Below are positions 33,856 to 42,648 of a stretch of DNA of 64,000 nucleotides, piece by piece (position 1 is the stretch's first letter; each line of letters begins with the position of its first letter). Under the pieces are notes generated by a model. That model searched no databases. It saw only the letters and a program-made list of their open reading frames with translations, and was not told where the DNA came from. The DNA is from Bradyrhizobium sp. SK17 (GTDB lineage Bacteria > Pseudomonadota > Alphaproteobacteria > Rhizobiales > Xanthobacteraceae): contig NZ_CP025113.1 of assembly GCF_002831585.1 (NCBI RefSeq), forward strand, positions 4,107,001 through 4,171,000, read 5' to 3'. A program made the position numbers and the translations under genes.

Positions 33856-36348
33856 CAGGGGATCCTCGATCAGCCAGTCGCGTACTGCGGCAACCGTTTC
33901 AGCGGCGCCGGAATCGGGCCGCAGCCCGAGGTCCGCTGTTCGGCCGCTGCCGGATGCGGAGATCCACGCCGTCGCCGCGACCGGGAGTCCGGTTGCCAGC
34001 AGCGCGTCCGCCAGCGGATGTCCGAACATCGGTTCGCCGAGATCGAGAACGAGGTGCGTAATGCCGTGACCGTCGATCAGCGTCGCGACGTCGTCAGCGG
34101 CGGGTTCACCGGTGATCATGACATTGGCGCGCTGCATCAGCTTGAGATCGTCGAGGGTAGTGCCGAGCACGACGATCTCGACGTCTTCGTCGGCGTCGGC
34201 CATGTGGTCGCTCAATGCTTTGATGAAGCGGAATTCCGTCGTGTTGGCGTGCAGGGCGAGCACGCCGGGACGCGGCGGGCCATCCATCGCGCGATGCCGC
34301 GTTGGTGCGGTGGAAGGGGTGTGTGGCTTGGCCGTTCGCAGACCGAGCGCCGCTTCGGCGAAATCGGCGCTACGCCGGTCGATCGGCGTCACGCGTCGCG
34401 CGCCCGCGATCAGGCTCGGCCAGTCCGGACCAACGCCCGATCCGATCGGCCGCGGCGTGGCAAGCGCAGTGTCGATGATCAGGAGATCGTAGGCGAAGCG
34501 CTGCGTCAGTTGCGCAAGGCACGCGCCGGGGACGCGGTTCGGCTCCGCGATCTCGAGCGAGCGGATGTCGAGACCTGCGAGAAACGTCAACAAGGCCTCG
34601 CGGCCGTGGTCCGTCGCGACGTCGAATGCAAGCGATTGCGGCGCGCCGCCATCCGGATCGAAGATCGAGGCCAGTTGTTGTCGTCCCTCGGGACGGAAAT
34701 GCGCGATCAGGCCGCGCGTGCCCTCGTTGGCGAGCTGGCGGCTTCGCCCGATCGCGATCGCGCGGCCGGCGGGTGAGCCGCAGAGGATGACGTGTCGGCC
34801 GCCGGCGTGCTTGTCATGGGCGTGCAGCGCGAGCTCGAGCGCTGCGCGGCAGTCACGCAGCGGATCGGCAATCAGGAACGCGGCGCACTCGGTGGCGTAG
34901 CGCCGGTAACGATGCTCGAGCACGCGAAGATTGCGCATCACCAGCGAGCGTTTCTCGCCGAGGAACGAGCGCGAGCCCTCGTGGCCGACGAGGACCGAGG
35001 GGATGCACACGTTGCGGAAGCCGGCTTCCGCGGCGCGCAGGCAGAAATCGACGTCCTCGAGATAGCCGCGATAGAAATCGTCGGACAGTTCGCGCACGGC
35101 ATCGAGGCATTCGCGGGTGACATACAGGCAAAACCCGATGCCGTTGGGGATGTCGATCGCGATCCCGGAATTTATCCTGCCTGCAAGCTGATCCAGCAAT
35201 TCTAATTCGCCGGGCGAGGGCAGCGGATTGGAACGGTTCGGGACCGGAAAACTGGTGTATTCGCCATTGTTCGAGAGCGGCGTCGCGGTGCCGACGCCCG
35301 GCGTCGATCGCACGGCGCTTCGCAAGCGTTGCAGCGCGTGCTTCGGCACGATGGTGTCGGAGTTCAGCAGCACGACGTCACCACCGTCGGTCTCGCCGAG
35401 CGCCCGGTTGACCGCGCCGACGAAGCCGAGATTGTGCTCATTGGCCAGAATTCGTATGCGCGGCTCCGTGGCCAGCCCGGCGAGCAGGCGCTTGATGTCG
35501 GGCTCCGGCGATGCGTCGTCCACGATCAGGATGGTCGCGCCCGGCGTGCAGGCGACGGCGGCCAATGCGCTGTCGATGCAGGCGCGCGTCGCGGCGAGGT
35601 CGCGGTAAACCGGGATGATGACCGTGAGTGCGGCTGCGTCGCCGTTTCGCGCGCGGGCCGGCCGCTCGGGCGCGCCGCGATGCTCCGGGGCGCGGTTGGC
35701 CGGCAGTTGGACGCTTGCGATGACCTGGTCGCCTTGCGTGATCTCGAGGCGCTGCGAGGTCGCGGATGCCGGTCGCATCAGGCGGAATCCGGCGGCCCGC
35801 CGATCATCGCGCGCGAATCTGTGGCTGGGATCGGACGGAAGCCGGACGGTGCTGGACTGACCCGCCTGCATCAGCGAGAGATGTGGATCATCCGGCCCTC
35901 GCCATGTCACCCAGCCCTTCACCTCCTCGTCGAGGAAGTCGACGCGGGCGCAGCTGTGCTGGCCGTTCTGCTCCAGCAGCAGGAGGGCGCTCCGGACCGA
36001 CACCGGATCGTCGTCGCGCCGCGCGACGCTTCGCGCCGCTTCGATCTGCTGCGGGCCGTCGCCCCATGCCAGCATTCGCCGCGCCGCGGCCAGGTCGTCC
36101 GGCTCGAGCTCGAGCGCGCGGGCCACGCTGGTGACCGCGGCGTCGGTGAGATCCAGGCGAAACAGCGCTTCCGCGCGCAGCAGATGGGCGCGGGCGTCCG
36201 GATGGGGCAGGATGCGGCAACGGCGGTCGGCAAGCGCGAACGCCCGGTGGAAGTCGCGCGCCTCGAGCGCTTCGACGGCGGCGCGCTCGAGATCGATGTG
36301 GTGGAGCGCTCTGGACGAAAAGCGGGTCCTGCGGGCGTCGGCGGTCAA
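33796..36348 (-). CDS. large multidomain glycosyltransferase (TPR-like, beta module, GT2, C-terminal domain)
   Basis: This 850-residue protein has four parts. Residues 15-110 are TPR-like helices. Residues 134-216 are a beta module containing EEVKGWVTW. A GT2 domain starts at 241 (LTVIIPVYRDLAATRACID), with ILIVDDASPEPD, NLGFVGAVNRALGE, VVLLNSDTIVP and YRGYLEDVDFCLRAAEAGFRN. The last ~330 residues resemble a degraded GT-B or nucleotide-sugar domain (VILCGSPAGRAIAIGRSR, VEIVVLGTTLDDL), which I cannot assign. The start is TTG 36348, with AGGG seven bases upstream. The gene follows the unknown gene at 36373 by 24 bases and overlaps the opposite gene tail to tail. Confidence 0.8.
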   Translation of the reverse strand: MTADARRTRFSSRALHHIDLERAAVEALEARDFHRAFALADRRCRILPHPDARAHLLRAEALFRLDLTDAAVTSVARALELEPDDLAAARRMLAWGDGPQQIEAARSVARRDDDPVSVRSALLLLEQNGQHSCARVDFLDEEVKGWVTWRGPDDPHLSLMQAGQSSTVRLPSDPSHRFARDDRRAAGFRLMRPASATSQRLEITQGDQVIASVQLPANRAPEHRGAPERPARARNGDAAALTVIIPVYRDLAATRACIDSALAAVACTPGATILIVDDASPEPDIKRLLAGLATEPRIRILANEHNLGFVGAVNRALGETDGGDVVLLNSDTIVPKHALQRLRSAVRSTPGVGTATPLSNNGEYTSFPVPNRSNPLPSPGELELLDQLAGRINSGIAIDIPNGIGFCLYVTRECLDAVRELSDDFYRGYLEDVDFCLRAAEAGFRNVCIPSVLVGHEGSRSFLGEKRSLVMRNLRVLEHRYRRYATECAAFLIADPLRDCRAALELALHAHDKHAGGRHVILCGSPAGRAIAIGRSRQLANEGTRGLIAHFRPEGRQQLASIFDPDGGAPQSLAFDVATDHGREALLTFLAGLDIRSLEIAEPNRVPGACLAQLTQRFAYDLLIIDTALATPRPIGSGVGPDWPSLIAGARRVTPIDRRSADFAEAALGLRTAKPHTPSTAPTRHRAMDGPPRPGVLALHANTTEFRFIKALSDHMADADEDVEIVVLGTTLDDLKLMQRANVMITGEPAADDVATLIDGHGITHLVLDLGEPMFGHPLADALLATGLPVAATAWISASGSGRTADLGLRPDSGAAETVAAVRDWLIEDPLLHPDWRNGRDRQQVGARLP

Positions 36349-36372
36349 ATGTCGCCCTTGGCTGCCCGCATC

Positions 36373-37284
36373 TCAGCCCGCCGCCTTGACGGCGCTCTGA
36401 CGGCTCCGGAACACGCGCACGCGCCCCTCCAGGCGCGGGAACGCGTTGGCGGGCTCGGTCTGCCGGGGCTGCATCGGCGCGAGCGGCGCCGACTGGGCTC
36501 GGTGCTCTTCGAGATTGAGCTTGAGGCCCACCAGCGGCTCCCGTCCTGAGGGGCCGGAGACCACGATCCTGTTGCCGGTGACGCGCAGCGCCGGAGCCCC
36601 GAGGAAGATGGTCTCCGCGGAGATGGCGTAGCGATCGGCGCCGGGGCCGCTGGCTTCCAGCGAGAATCCCGTGATGGCCAATGCGCGGCCCCGGGTTCCG
36701 GCGAAGGTGCCGAGCGGAACGAGCTGGTTGTCGCCCCGCTGCGGCCGGGCAAACCTGACGGCATATTGCAGGGTGAGGTCCTGCGGCTTGTTGGGCCAAT
36801 CGAGGCGGATTCCCTCGATCCGGGCCGGAGCCGACGGTCCGGCGATCCAGGCATTGCTGCCGACCGTCACGTCGCCAAGCCCCGCCACATGCGCAAGCAG
36901 CTTGAGGTCGTTCAGCTCGGCCGTGCCCGGATCGGGTCCGAACGGGTCGGCGGACTGGCTGGCCGGCTGCTGTCCGGCCGGATGTCCCTGGGTCAGCGGT
37001 TCGATCTTGATATTGGCGGCGGTCGAGCCTCCGACGCGCCCCGCCGTGACCTCGACGATCACGCGGCTCGGCCGGGCGACCGAGACGACCAGCGCGCTCT
37101 CGGGCGCGAACAGGGTTCCATTGGCCACGTCAGGGCCAGTAATTATGTTACAATTGTTAAGACTGGCGCGATCCGCATATACCCGCACCACCGGAGGTGA
37201 CAATTTATCATCTGCGCCATTGTACCGGACCAGGAAGAGCCCGCGGGCCAGGTCAATGGTTTTCTGCTGCATCTGTTCGTTCAT
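36373..37284 (-). CDS. conserved-looking protein of unknown function in polysaccharide locus
   Basis: This 303-residue protein has no motif I recognise. It is beta-rich by eye, with no signal peptide and no transmembrane helix. Segments such as LARGLFLVRYNGADD, RVYADRASLNNCNIITGPD and IVEVTAGRVGGSTAANIKIE resemble beta-sandwich domains. Residues about 105-135 are Pro/Gln/Gly-rich and probably a linker. ATG 37284 is preferred (AGGCGG just upstream); an in-frame extension to 37413 would pass through the divergent promoter. It precedes the large glycosyltransferase on the same strand and probably belongs to its operon, so a carbohydrate-binding or scaffolding role is possible. Confidence 0.6.
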   Translation of the reverse strand: MNEQMQQKTIDLARGLFLVRYNGADDKLSPPVVRVYADRASLNNCNIITGPDVANGTLFAPESALVVSVARPSRVIVEVTAGRVGGSTAANIKIEPLTQGHPAGQQPASQSADPFGPDPGTAELNDLKLLAHVAGLGDVTVGSNAWIAGPSAPARIEGIRLDWPNKPQDLTLQYAVRFARPQRGDNQLVPLGTFAGTRGRALAITGFSLEASGPGADRYAISAETIFLGAPALRVTGNRIVVSGPSGREPLVGLKLNLEEHRAQSAPLAPMQPRQTEPANAFPRLEGRVRVFRSRQSAVKAAG

Positions 37285-37394
37285 CGCCGCCTGCACGCCT
37301 AACGGAATGGGTCGATATGTCTGCTGCACAGTGTGCCCCAAAAATCTGTGTGATAGAAGGGGTCTTAATGTTAATCCGATAAGATTGTTTCGCC

Positions 37395-38687
37395 GTGCAT
37401 ATCGAAGACACACTTCCGGTCATGATATCGACCCCGACCCCAATCCAGAATCGCGCGGCCGGGGAGCGCGCTCGCCCGCCCATGAACGTCCTCTTCGTCC
37501 ACAACAACTTTCCGGCCCAGTACCGACACATCGCGCGCGCGCTCGCGGGGCGGCCCGGTAACCGCGTCGTTGCGGTCGGTTCGTCGACTGCGACCGCCGC
37601 ACCGGAGATCCGGCTGCTGAAATACTCGACGACCAAGTCGGATTCCGCCGAGGTGCATCCCTTCGCGCGCCGCTTCGATGTCGAGGCGCGGCGCGCGGAG
37701 GAAGTGCTGTATGCGCTGTCGTCGCTGTCGGGGCAGGGCTTCGTCCCGGACCTGATCTTCGCCCATCCCGGATGGGGCGAGACGCTGCCGTTGCGCACGA
37801 TGTTTCCGCGGGCACGGATCATCCTGTATTGCGAATTCTTCTACGGCGCCGAAGGCAGGGACGTCGGCTTCGATCCCGAATTTCCCATGACCGGTCTCGA
37901 TGGCAACGTCGCGCTTCATCTGAAGAACGCGACCACGTTGCTGGCGCTCACCGAATGCGATGTCGGCGTGTCGCCGACGCCATGGCAGCGGTCGACCTTT
38001 CCGGCCGAATTCCGCAGCAAGATCGAGGTCATCCACGAGGGCGTGGATACCGACGAGGTCAAGCCGAATCCCGTCGCGCGGTTTCGGCTTCCCAATGGCG
38101 CAACATTGTCGGCGGACGACGAGGTGATCACCTACGTCTCGCGCAATCTGGAGCCGGTGCGCGGCTTCCACGTCTTCATGCGGTCGCTGCCGGGGATACT
38201 GGCGGCGCGGCCGAATGCGCAGGTCGTGATCGTCGGCGGCAGCGGGACCTCCTACGGCGCCAATCCACCGAAGGGTTCGAGCTGGAAGTCGATGTTCCTG
38301 GACGAGATCAGGTCGGACATCGACCTTCGCCGCGTGCATTTCCTCGGCCGGATTCCGCGGGATCAGTATCTCGAACTGCTCCAGGTTTCCTCGGTGCACG
38401 TCTATCTGACCTACCCCTTCGTGCTGTCATGGTCGCTGCTGGAGGCGATGAGCGCGGGCTGCGCTGTCGTGGTGTCCGACACCGCCCCGCTGCGCGACAT
38501 CATCTCGGACGGCAACGGGCTGCTGGCGCCGTTCTTCGACATTGATGCGTTGTCGGATCAGGTGGTCTCGGTGCTGTCGCGGCCCAAGGCCTTCAGGCGG
38601 ATGCGGGCGAAGGCGCGAAGCTTCGTGAGAGACAATTACGACGCAAAGCGTGTCTGCCTGCCCCGGATGCTGACCCTCGTTGGATGA
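37395..38687 (+). CDS. GT4-family glycosyltransferase
   Basis: This is a GT-B glycosyltransferase of up to 430 residues. MNVLFVHNNFPAQYRHIARAL (from residue 30) is the family N-terminus. DLIFAHPGWGETLPLR, VIHEGVDTDEVKPNP, and SWSLLEAMSAGCAVVVSDTAPLRD near the end match GT4 donor-binding segments. GTG 37395 gives the longest form, but ATG 37482 begins exactly at the fold and may be the true start; neither has a strong ribosome-binding site. It is divergent from the unknown gene at 37284, and the ParA-like gene follows 44 bases downstream. Confidence 0.88.
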   Translation: MHIEDTLPVMISTPTPIQNRAAGERARPPMNVLFVHNNFPAQYRHIARALAGRPGNRVVAVGSSTATAAPEIRLLKYSTTKSDSAEVHPFARRFDVEARRAEEVLYALSSLSGQGFVPDLIFAHPGWGETLPLRTMFPRARIILYCEFFYGAEGRDVGFDPEFPMTGLDGNVALHLKNATTLLALTECDVGVSPTPWQRSTFPAEFRSKIEVIHEGVDTDEVKPNPVARFRLPNGATLSADDEVITYVSRNLEPVRGFHVFMRSLPGILAARPNAQVVIVGGSGTSYGANPPKGSSWKSMFLDEIRSDIDLRRVHFLGRIPRDQYLELLQVSSVHVYLTYPFVLSWSLLEAMSAGCAVVVSDTAPLRDIISDGNGLLAPFFDIDALSDQVVSVLSRPKAFRRMRAKARSFVRDNYDAKRVCLPRMLTLVG

Positions 38688-38731
38688 AGGCGTCCTCCCG
38701 CGCATCCGTGCGGGGACGCCAGGAGTTTGCG

Positions 38732-39394
38732 ATGCCGCTTGTCATCTCAGTTGCCCAACGCAAGGGCGGGGTCGGAAAGACGACCCTTGCGGTCCTGCTC
38801 GCCGGAGAACTCGACCGGCGCACCCGCGCGGTCGGCCTGGTCGACGCCGACTCGCAGGCGTCGGCCTGTCACTGGGCCGAGCCAGGCAATCTGTCGTTTC
38901 CGGTCTACCAGCTCGATCCGGAAACCCGGCCGGTCGCCGAATGGGCCAGGCTGATGCGCCAGATTCCGCATCAGATCATCGTGGTGGACTCCGCGCCCAA
39001 CGATCGCGTGCTCGGCGCGGTGCTCGCGGTCGCCAATATCGTGCTGATGCCCTGCACGCCGTCCGGCCTCGACATCGAGGCCACCGCGCGAACGCTCGAT
39101 ATCGTCCGCGAGGTGCGGGCAACGCGGCAGACCGCGCTGCGTGCCATGATCGTGCCGAACCGGGTCGACCAGCGCACCCTCGAAGGCCAGCAATTCATCG
39201 AGGAGCTCGATACGTTCGGCGAGCAGATCGGGCCGATGATCGGGAGCCGCTCGGCCTATGTCCGCGCCTTCGCGTTGGGGCAATCGGTCGCCGATTTCGC
39301 CAGTGGCACGCCCGCGGATATCGAGATCAAGACGCTTGCCGATCTCGTCATGAGCTGGGCCAGGATCGCGCCGAGGCAATTTGCGACGATTTAA
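38732..39394 (+). CDS. ParA/MinD-like ATPase (orphan)
   Basis: This 220-residue protein has the deviant Walker A QRKGGVGKTTLAVL (KGGVGKTT at 11-18), LVDADSQASACHWAE and IIVVDSAPND (Walker A' and B), matching ParA-family ATPases that dimerise and position cargo. No ParB-like gene or parS-like repeats lie nearby, so it is not an ordinary partition pair. ATG 38732 is chosen for AGGAG six bases upstream. It follows a GT4 and precedes a small secreted protein and galE. Positioning of a surface-polysaccharide or secretion machine is a possible role but is inference. Confidence 0.85.
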   Translation: MPLVISVAQRKGGVGKTTLAVLLAGELDRRTRAVGLVDADSQASACHWAEPGNLSFPVYQLDPETRPVAEWARLMRQIPHQIIVVDSAPNDRVLGAVLAVANIVLMPCTPSGLDIEATARTLDIVREVRATRQTALRAMIVPNRVDQRTLEGQQFIEELDTFGEQIGPMIGSRSAYVRAFALGQSVADFASGTPADIEIKTLADLVMSWARIAPRQFATI

Positions 39395-39445
39395 CATCTG
39401 GCGCCGGCTGCTTCACAATGCGGCGCGCGTCGTCGAGGCATCGAC

Positions 39446-39691
39446 ATGAAGCTGGCCGGCTTGGTCACGATCGCAACGCTGCTCGCCACCGGCGCCCCCG
39501 TGCTCGCACAAGGCACCACGCAGGGCGCAACCCGCTATTCGATCGATGGGCCGGGCGGTGGCGTTCCGACATCGCGGCCGCCGGCAACCCGGCCGGTGCC
39601 GCCGGCGACGACGATCTATCCGTATGGGAGGCCGCCGCGGCATGCGCCGCCGGCCGGGCGGCCAAGCAACCTCTCGCCTGGGTCGCGCTGA
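39446..39691 (+). CDS. small secreted proline-rich protein
   Basis: This 81-residue protein has a clear Sec signal (MKLAGLVTIATLLATGAPVLAQ, likely cleaved after VLA near residue 21). The mature ~60 residues are rich in Pro, Gly, Arg and Thr with no fold, so it is probably an unstructured periplasmic or secreted peptide. It lies 51 bases after the ParA-like gene. I do not recognise a family. Confidence 0.6.
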   Translation: MKLAGLVTIATLLATGAPVLAQGTTQGATRYSIDGPGGGVPTSRPPATRPVPPATTIYPYGRPPRHAPPAGRPSNLSPGSR

Positions 39692-39840
39692 TCCTCGGTC
39701 GCGCGGAACGGGTCGGGCAGGCCCCAACCTCTTAACGCTATTCCGATCGTCGTTTTGCCGCGCCAGCGGGAATGTCGTACCCATGCGGTCGCTGCGCCTG
39801 TTGAGACGCAGGATTGGTCCGCACAGGGACGATATTTCCA

Positions 39841-40836
39841 ATGGCGAGCAAGGGTTCGATCCTAATCACGGGCGGTGCGGGATATATCGGATCCCATTGC
39901 GCCAAGGCCGTTGCCGAAGCCGGCTATCTCCCGGTGGTGTATGACAACCTGTCCACCGGTCACCGCGATTTCGCGCGATGGGGACCGTTGACGATCGGCG
40001 ACGTCGCCGATCACGCAAAGATCACCGCGACCATCCGCGAGCATGGTGCGCTCGCCGTGATGCATTTCGCAGCCTTCAGCGCGGTCGGCGAGTCCGTGGC
40101 GGATCCGCAGAAATACTATGCCAACAACGTCGCCGGTACGCTCGGCCTGCTGCGCGGCATGCGGGAGGCGGGCTGCGACCGCCTGGTGTTTTCCTCGACC
40201 GGCGCCGTCTATGGCAATGCCGGACGCGATCCGATTCCGGAGAGCGCGGCGGGGCCGACCGTCAATCCCTATGGCCGCTCGAAATTCATGATCGAGCAGA
40301 TCCTGGCCGACTATCGCGCGGCCTATCGGTTCAACTCGGTCTGCCTGCGCTATTTCAACGCCTGCGGCGCCGATGCCTCCGGCACCATAGGCGAACTCCG
40401 CGATCCGGAAACTCACCTGATCCCGCGCGCGCTGATGGCGTTGCAGGGGCATGTTCCGGACTTCGCGATCTTCGGGGAAGATTACGACACGCCCGACGGC
40501 ACCGCGGTGCGCGACTACATCCATGTCGACGACCTCGCGGCCGCGCATATCGCCGCGCTCGAGCTGTTGTTGAAGGGCGATACCGGCGGGGTGTTCAACC
40601 TCGGCACCGGCACCGGCTATTCGGTGCGCGAGGTGCTCGACGCGATCCGCAGCGAGACGGGCGAGGCGGTGCCGAGCGTGGTGCGCGAACGCAGGGCCGG
40701 CGATCCGCCGATCCTGGTGGCCGATCCCTCCAACTCGGAGCGCGGTCTCGGCTTCAAGGCGAGCCGCTCGGATCTCGGCCACATCATCCGCTCGGCCTGG
40801 GCGTGGCACCGGAAAGCGCATCCGCGCCGACGATAG
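39841..40836 (+). CDS. galE: UDP-glucose 4-epimerase
   Basis: This 331-residue SDR epimerase interconverts UDP-glucose and UDP-galactose. GGAGYIGSH (11-19) binds NAD. FSSTGAVYG with Ser119 and YGRSK with Tyr144 and Lys148 form the catalytic triad. RYFNACGAD and VRDYIHVDDLAAAH are GalE signatures. ATG 39841 starts directly at the fold; the longer GTG-type extension at 39814 is less likely. UDP-glucuronate or other sugars could also be substrates. It provides galactose units for the surface polysaccharide. Confidence 0.93.
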   Translation: MASKGSILITGGAGYIGSHCAKAVAEAGYLPVVYDNLSTGHRDFARWGPLTIGDVADHAKITATIREHGALAVMHFAAFSAVGESVADPQKYYANNVAGTLGLLRGMREAGCDRLVFSSTGAVYGNAGRDPIPESAAGPTVNPYGRSKFMIEQILADYRAAYRFNSVCLRYFNACGADASGTIGELRDPETHLIPRALMALQGHVPDFAIFGEDYDTPDGTAVRDYIHVDDLAAAHIAALELLLKGDTGGVFNLGTGTGYSVREVLDAIRSETGEAVPSVVRERRAGDPPILVADPSNSERGLGFKASRSDLGHIIRSAWAWHRKAHPRRR

Positions 40837-40915
40837 CGCGGTTTCGAGCTAAGTGGGTACCGGTTCGCGTCAAGAGCTGGCGCGGCCGCTTCTGCCGCAA
40901 GGCAGACGCCGACGC

Positions 40916-41293
40916 TCAACTCGGGGAATGCTTGGCAGGCGATCGCAGCCGGGCGAACTGGCTTTGCAGCACGAGCAGAATGAGGCGACCCGCGCCGATG
41001 CCGGCGAGACCTCCGACCATCTTGACGACGGCATCGAGCAGCCGGCCGTGGCGGTCCGGCGTGAGCAGTTGCATCGCTTCCAGCGTGAAGGCGCTGCACA
41101 CGATGAAGATCGCGATCAATGCCGTGCGGCGCGGGTAACCCAGCGCAAAGCCCAGCGCCATCACCGCGAAGGCCGCGAAATGCTCGGTCTGCGGATTGGC
41201 AATCGAGGGGCGGTCCTGGATTGGGGACAGCGTGACGAAGGCGATGAAGGCGAGCGTAAGCCAGCCGGTGATGGCTCCGCAAAGCCGTATCAT
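40916..41293 (-). CDS. VanZ-like membrane protein
   Basis: This 125-residue protein has three to four hydrophobic helices: TGWLTLAFIAFVTLSPI near the N-terminus, HFAAFAVMALGFALGY, ALIAIFIVCSAFTLEAMQLL, and a C-terminal GGLAGIGAGRLILLVLQ. The SPIQDRP loop and HFAAFAVMALG resemble VanZ-family proteins, whose function in polysaccharide loci is unclear. ATG 41293 is taken as the start; TTG 41338 would extend it by 15 residues. It is convergent with galE. Confidence 0.75.
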   Translation of the reverse strand: MIRLCGAITGWLTLAFIAFVTLSPIQDRPSIANPQTEHFAAFAVMALGFALGYPRRTALIAIFIVCSAFTLEAMQLLTPDRHGRLLDAVVKMVGGLAGIGAGRLILLVLQSQFARLRSPAKHSPS

Positions 41294-41688
41294 TGAAACA
41301 AGCGACAACGCGTAGTCTTCCCGGTCCAACTGTGCCAACGCCCCGCGATCCGATTAGCGCATCACTGTCGTCGGCGACATGGAAATGGTCACCGAAGGTT
41401 AACCAGACTGCTGCGGCGAGCGGGCATGACGGATTGTCGATACCCGTTTCATCGGCGGCCTGTCGGTCACATTGTTTTGCAGTTTGAGGTATATTATTAC
41501 CTCAAACTGAAACCCAATCCCGCTTCATGCGCATCTCATCCGGGGGCCCGGCGGCGCTTGCACCGACTCCGGGGATGGTGCACCTGACGAAAAAATTAGA
41601 TTGGCGCTGCGGCTCCATTCATAAGCCGTTCACGGCGGGAAGCCTCATTTGATGTCCGATATCGCAATGCTCACTCTCGGAGGCCAAC
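41294..41688. promoter_or_regulatory. intergenic region upstream of PhoP-like operon
   Basis: About 395 bases between divergent genes, with no supportable gene. It holds the long A+T-centred palindrome at 41480-41509 and GGAGG at 41679-41683, the ribosome-binding site for the response regulator. Confidence 0.5.
41480..41509. promoter_or_regulatory. 12-bp perfect inverted repeat, candidate operator
   Basis: Arms CAGTTTGAGGTA and TACCTCAAACTG flank the six-base centre TATTAT. It lies 180 bases before the response regulator start, and no T-run follows on either strand. The symmetry, A+T-rich core and position suggest a dimeric regulator site. Confidence 0.55.
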
Positions 41689-42354
41689 GTGCGTCTGCTC
41701 GTCGTTGAGGATGACCCGGATCTGAACCGCCAGCTCACCACGGCACTGACGGATGCCGGCTATGTGGTCGATCGCGCATTCGACGGCGAGGAGGGGCACT
41801 TCCTGGGCGACAGCGAGCCCTATGACGCGGTCGTGCTGGATATCGGCCTGCCCAAAATGGACGGTATCTCGGTGCTTGAGGCCTGGCGGCGAAACAAGCG
41901 GGTGATGCCGGTGCTGATCCTCACCGCGCGCGACCGCTGGAGCGACAAGGTGCAGGGCTTCGATGCCGGCGCCGACGACTATGTCGCAAAACCCTTCCAT
42001 CTGGAGGAGGTGCTGGCGCGGATTCGTGCGCTGCTGCGCCGCGCGACCGGGCATGCCCAGGTCGAGCTGGTGTGCGGGCCGGTGGCGTTGAACACCCGCA
42101 CCAAGCGGGTCACGGTCAACGGCAATCCGATCAAGCTGACCTCGCACGAGTACAATCTGCTCGACTATCTGATGCACCATACTGGACGGGTGGTGTCGCG
42201 CACCGAGTTGGTCGAGCATCTCTACGACCAGGACTTCGATCGCGACTCCAACACGATCGAGGTGTTCGTCGGCCGCATCCGCAAGAAGCTGGAGGTCGAC
42301 ATCATCCAGACCGTGCGTGGCCTCGGCTACATGCTGTCGCCGCCGACCACCTAG
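41689..42354 (+). CDS. OmpR/PhoP-family response regulator
   Basis: This 221-residue regulator has a receiver domain with acidic pocket VVEDDPD and phosphoacceptor Asp51 in AVVLDIGLPKMDG, plus Lys in YVAKPFH. The C-terminal winged helix shows LTSHEYNLLDYLMHHTGRVVSR and NTIEVFVGRIRKKL, the DNA-recognition region. Start GTG 41689 has GGAGG five bases upstream. The sensor kinase follows after 294 bases, which is unusually far for a pair; the gap is non-coding and holds only imperfect repeats. Confidence 0.93.
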   Translation: MRLLVVEDDPDLNRQLTTALTDAGYVVDRAFDGEEGHFLGDSEPYDAVVLDIGLPKMDGISVLEAWRRNKRVMPVLILTARDRWSDKVQGFDAGADDYVAKPFHLEEVLARIRALLRRATGHAQVELVCGPVALNTRTKRVTVNGNPIKLTSHEYNLLDYLMHHTGRVVSRTELVEHLYDQDFDRDSNTIEVFVGRIRKKLEVDIIQTVRGLGYMLSPPTT

Positions 42355-42648
42355 AGCGGAAAACGTCCAAGCCGGTCTTGCAAAAGGCTCATGCTCAACA
42401 GGAAGATGAGCTGGCGGTGCGATAGTTGGAAACCCATCATGATCGCGCATCGTCGGGCGACATGGCTCCTTGGTTCGCCTGAAGAAAATACGACCGAACA
42501 AGAGGATAAGGGCGTATCCTGTCCTATCGGATGATGCTCTTAAGGCGCTTGATCGCCATGCGGGCATCGGCATGATCCGCGCCAGCAGGAGAGGACTGGA
42601 TTCGCTGATGTCACGGCCCGCTGACACCATGTTCGAGCTCGTGGCCTG

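Noticed and set aside
42355..42648. A possible gene between the response regulator and kinase
   Set aside because: All frames are short or broken; only imperfect repeats were seen.
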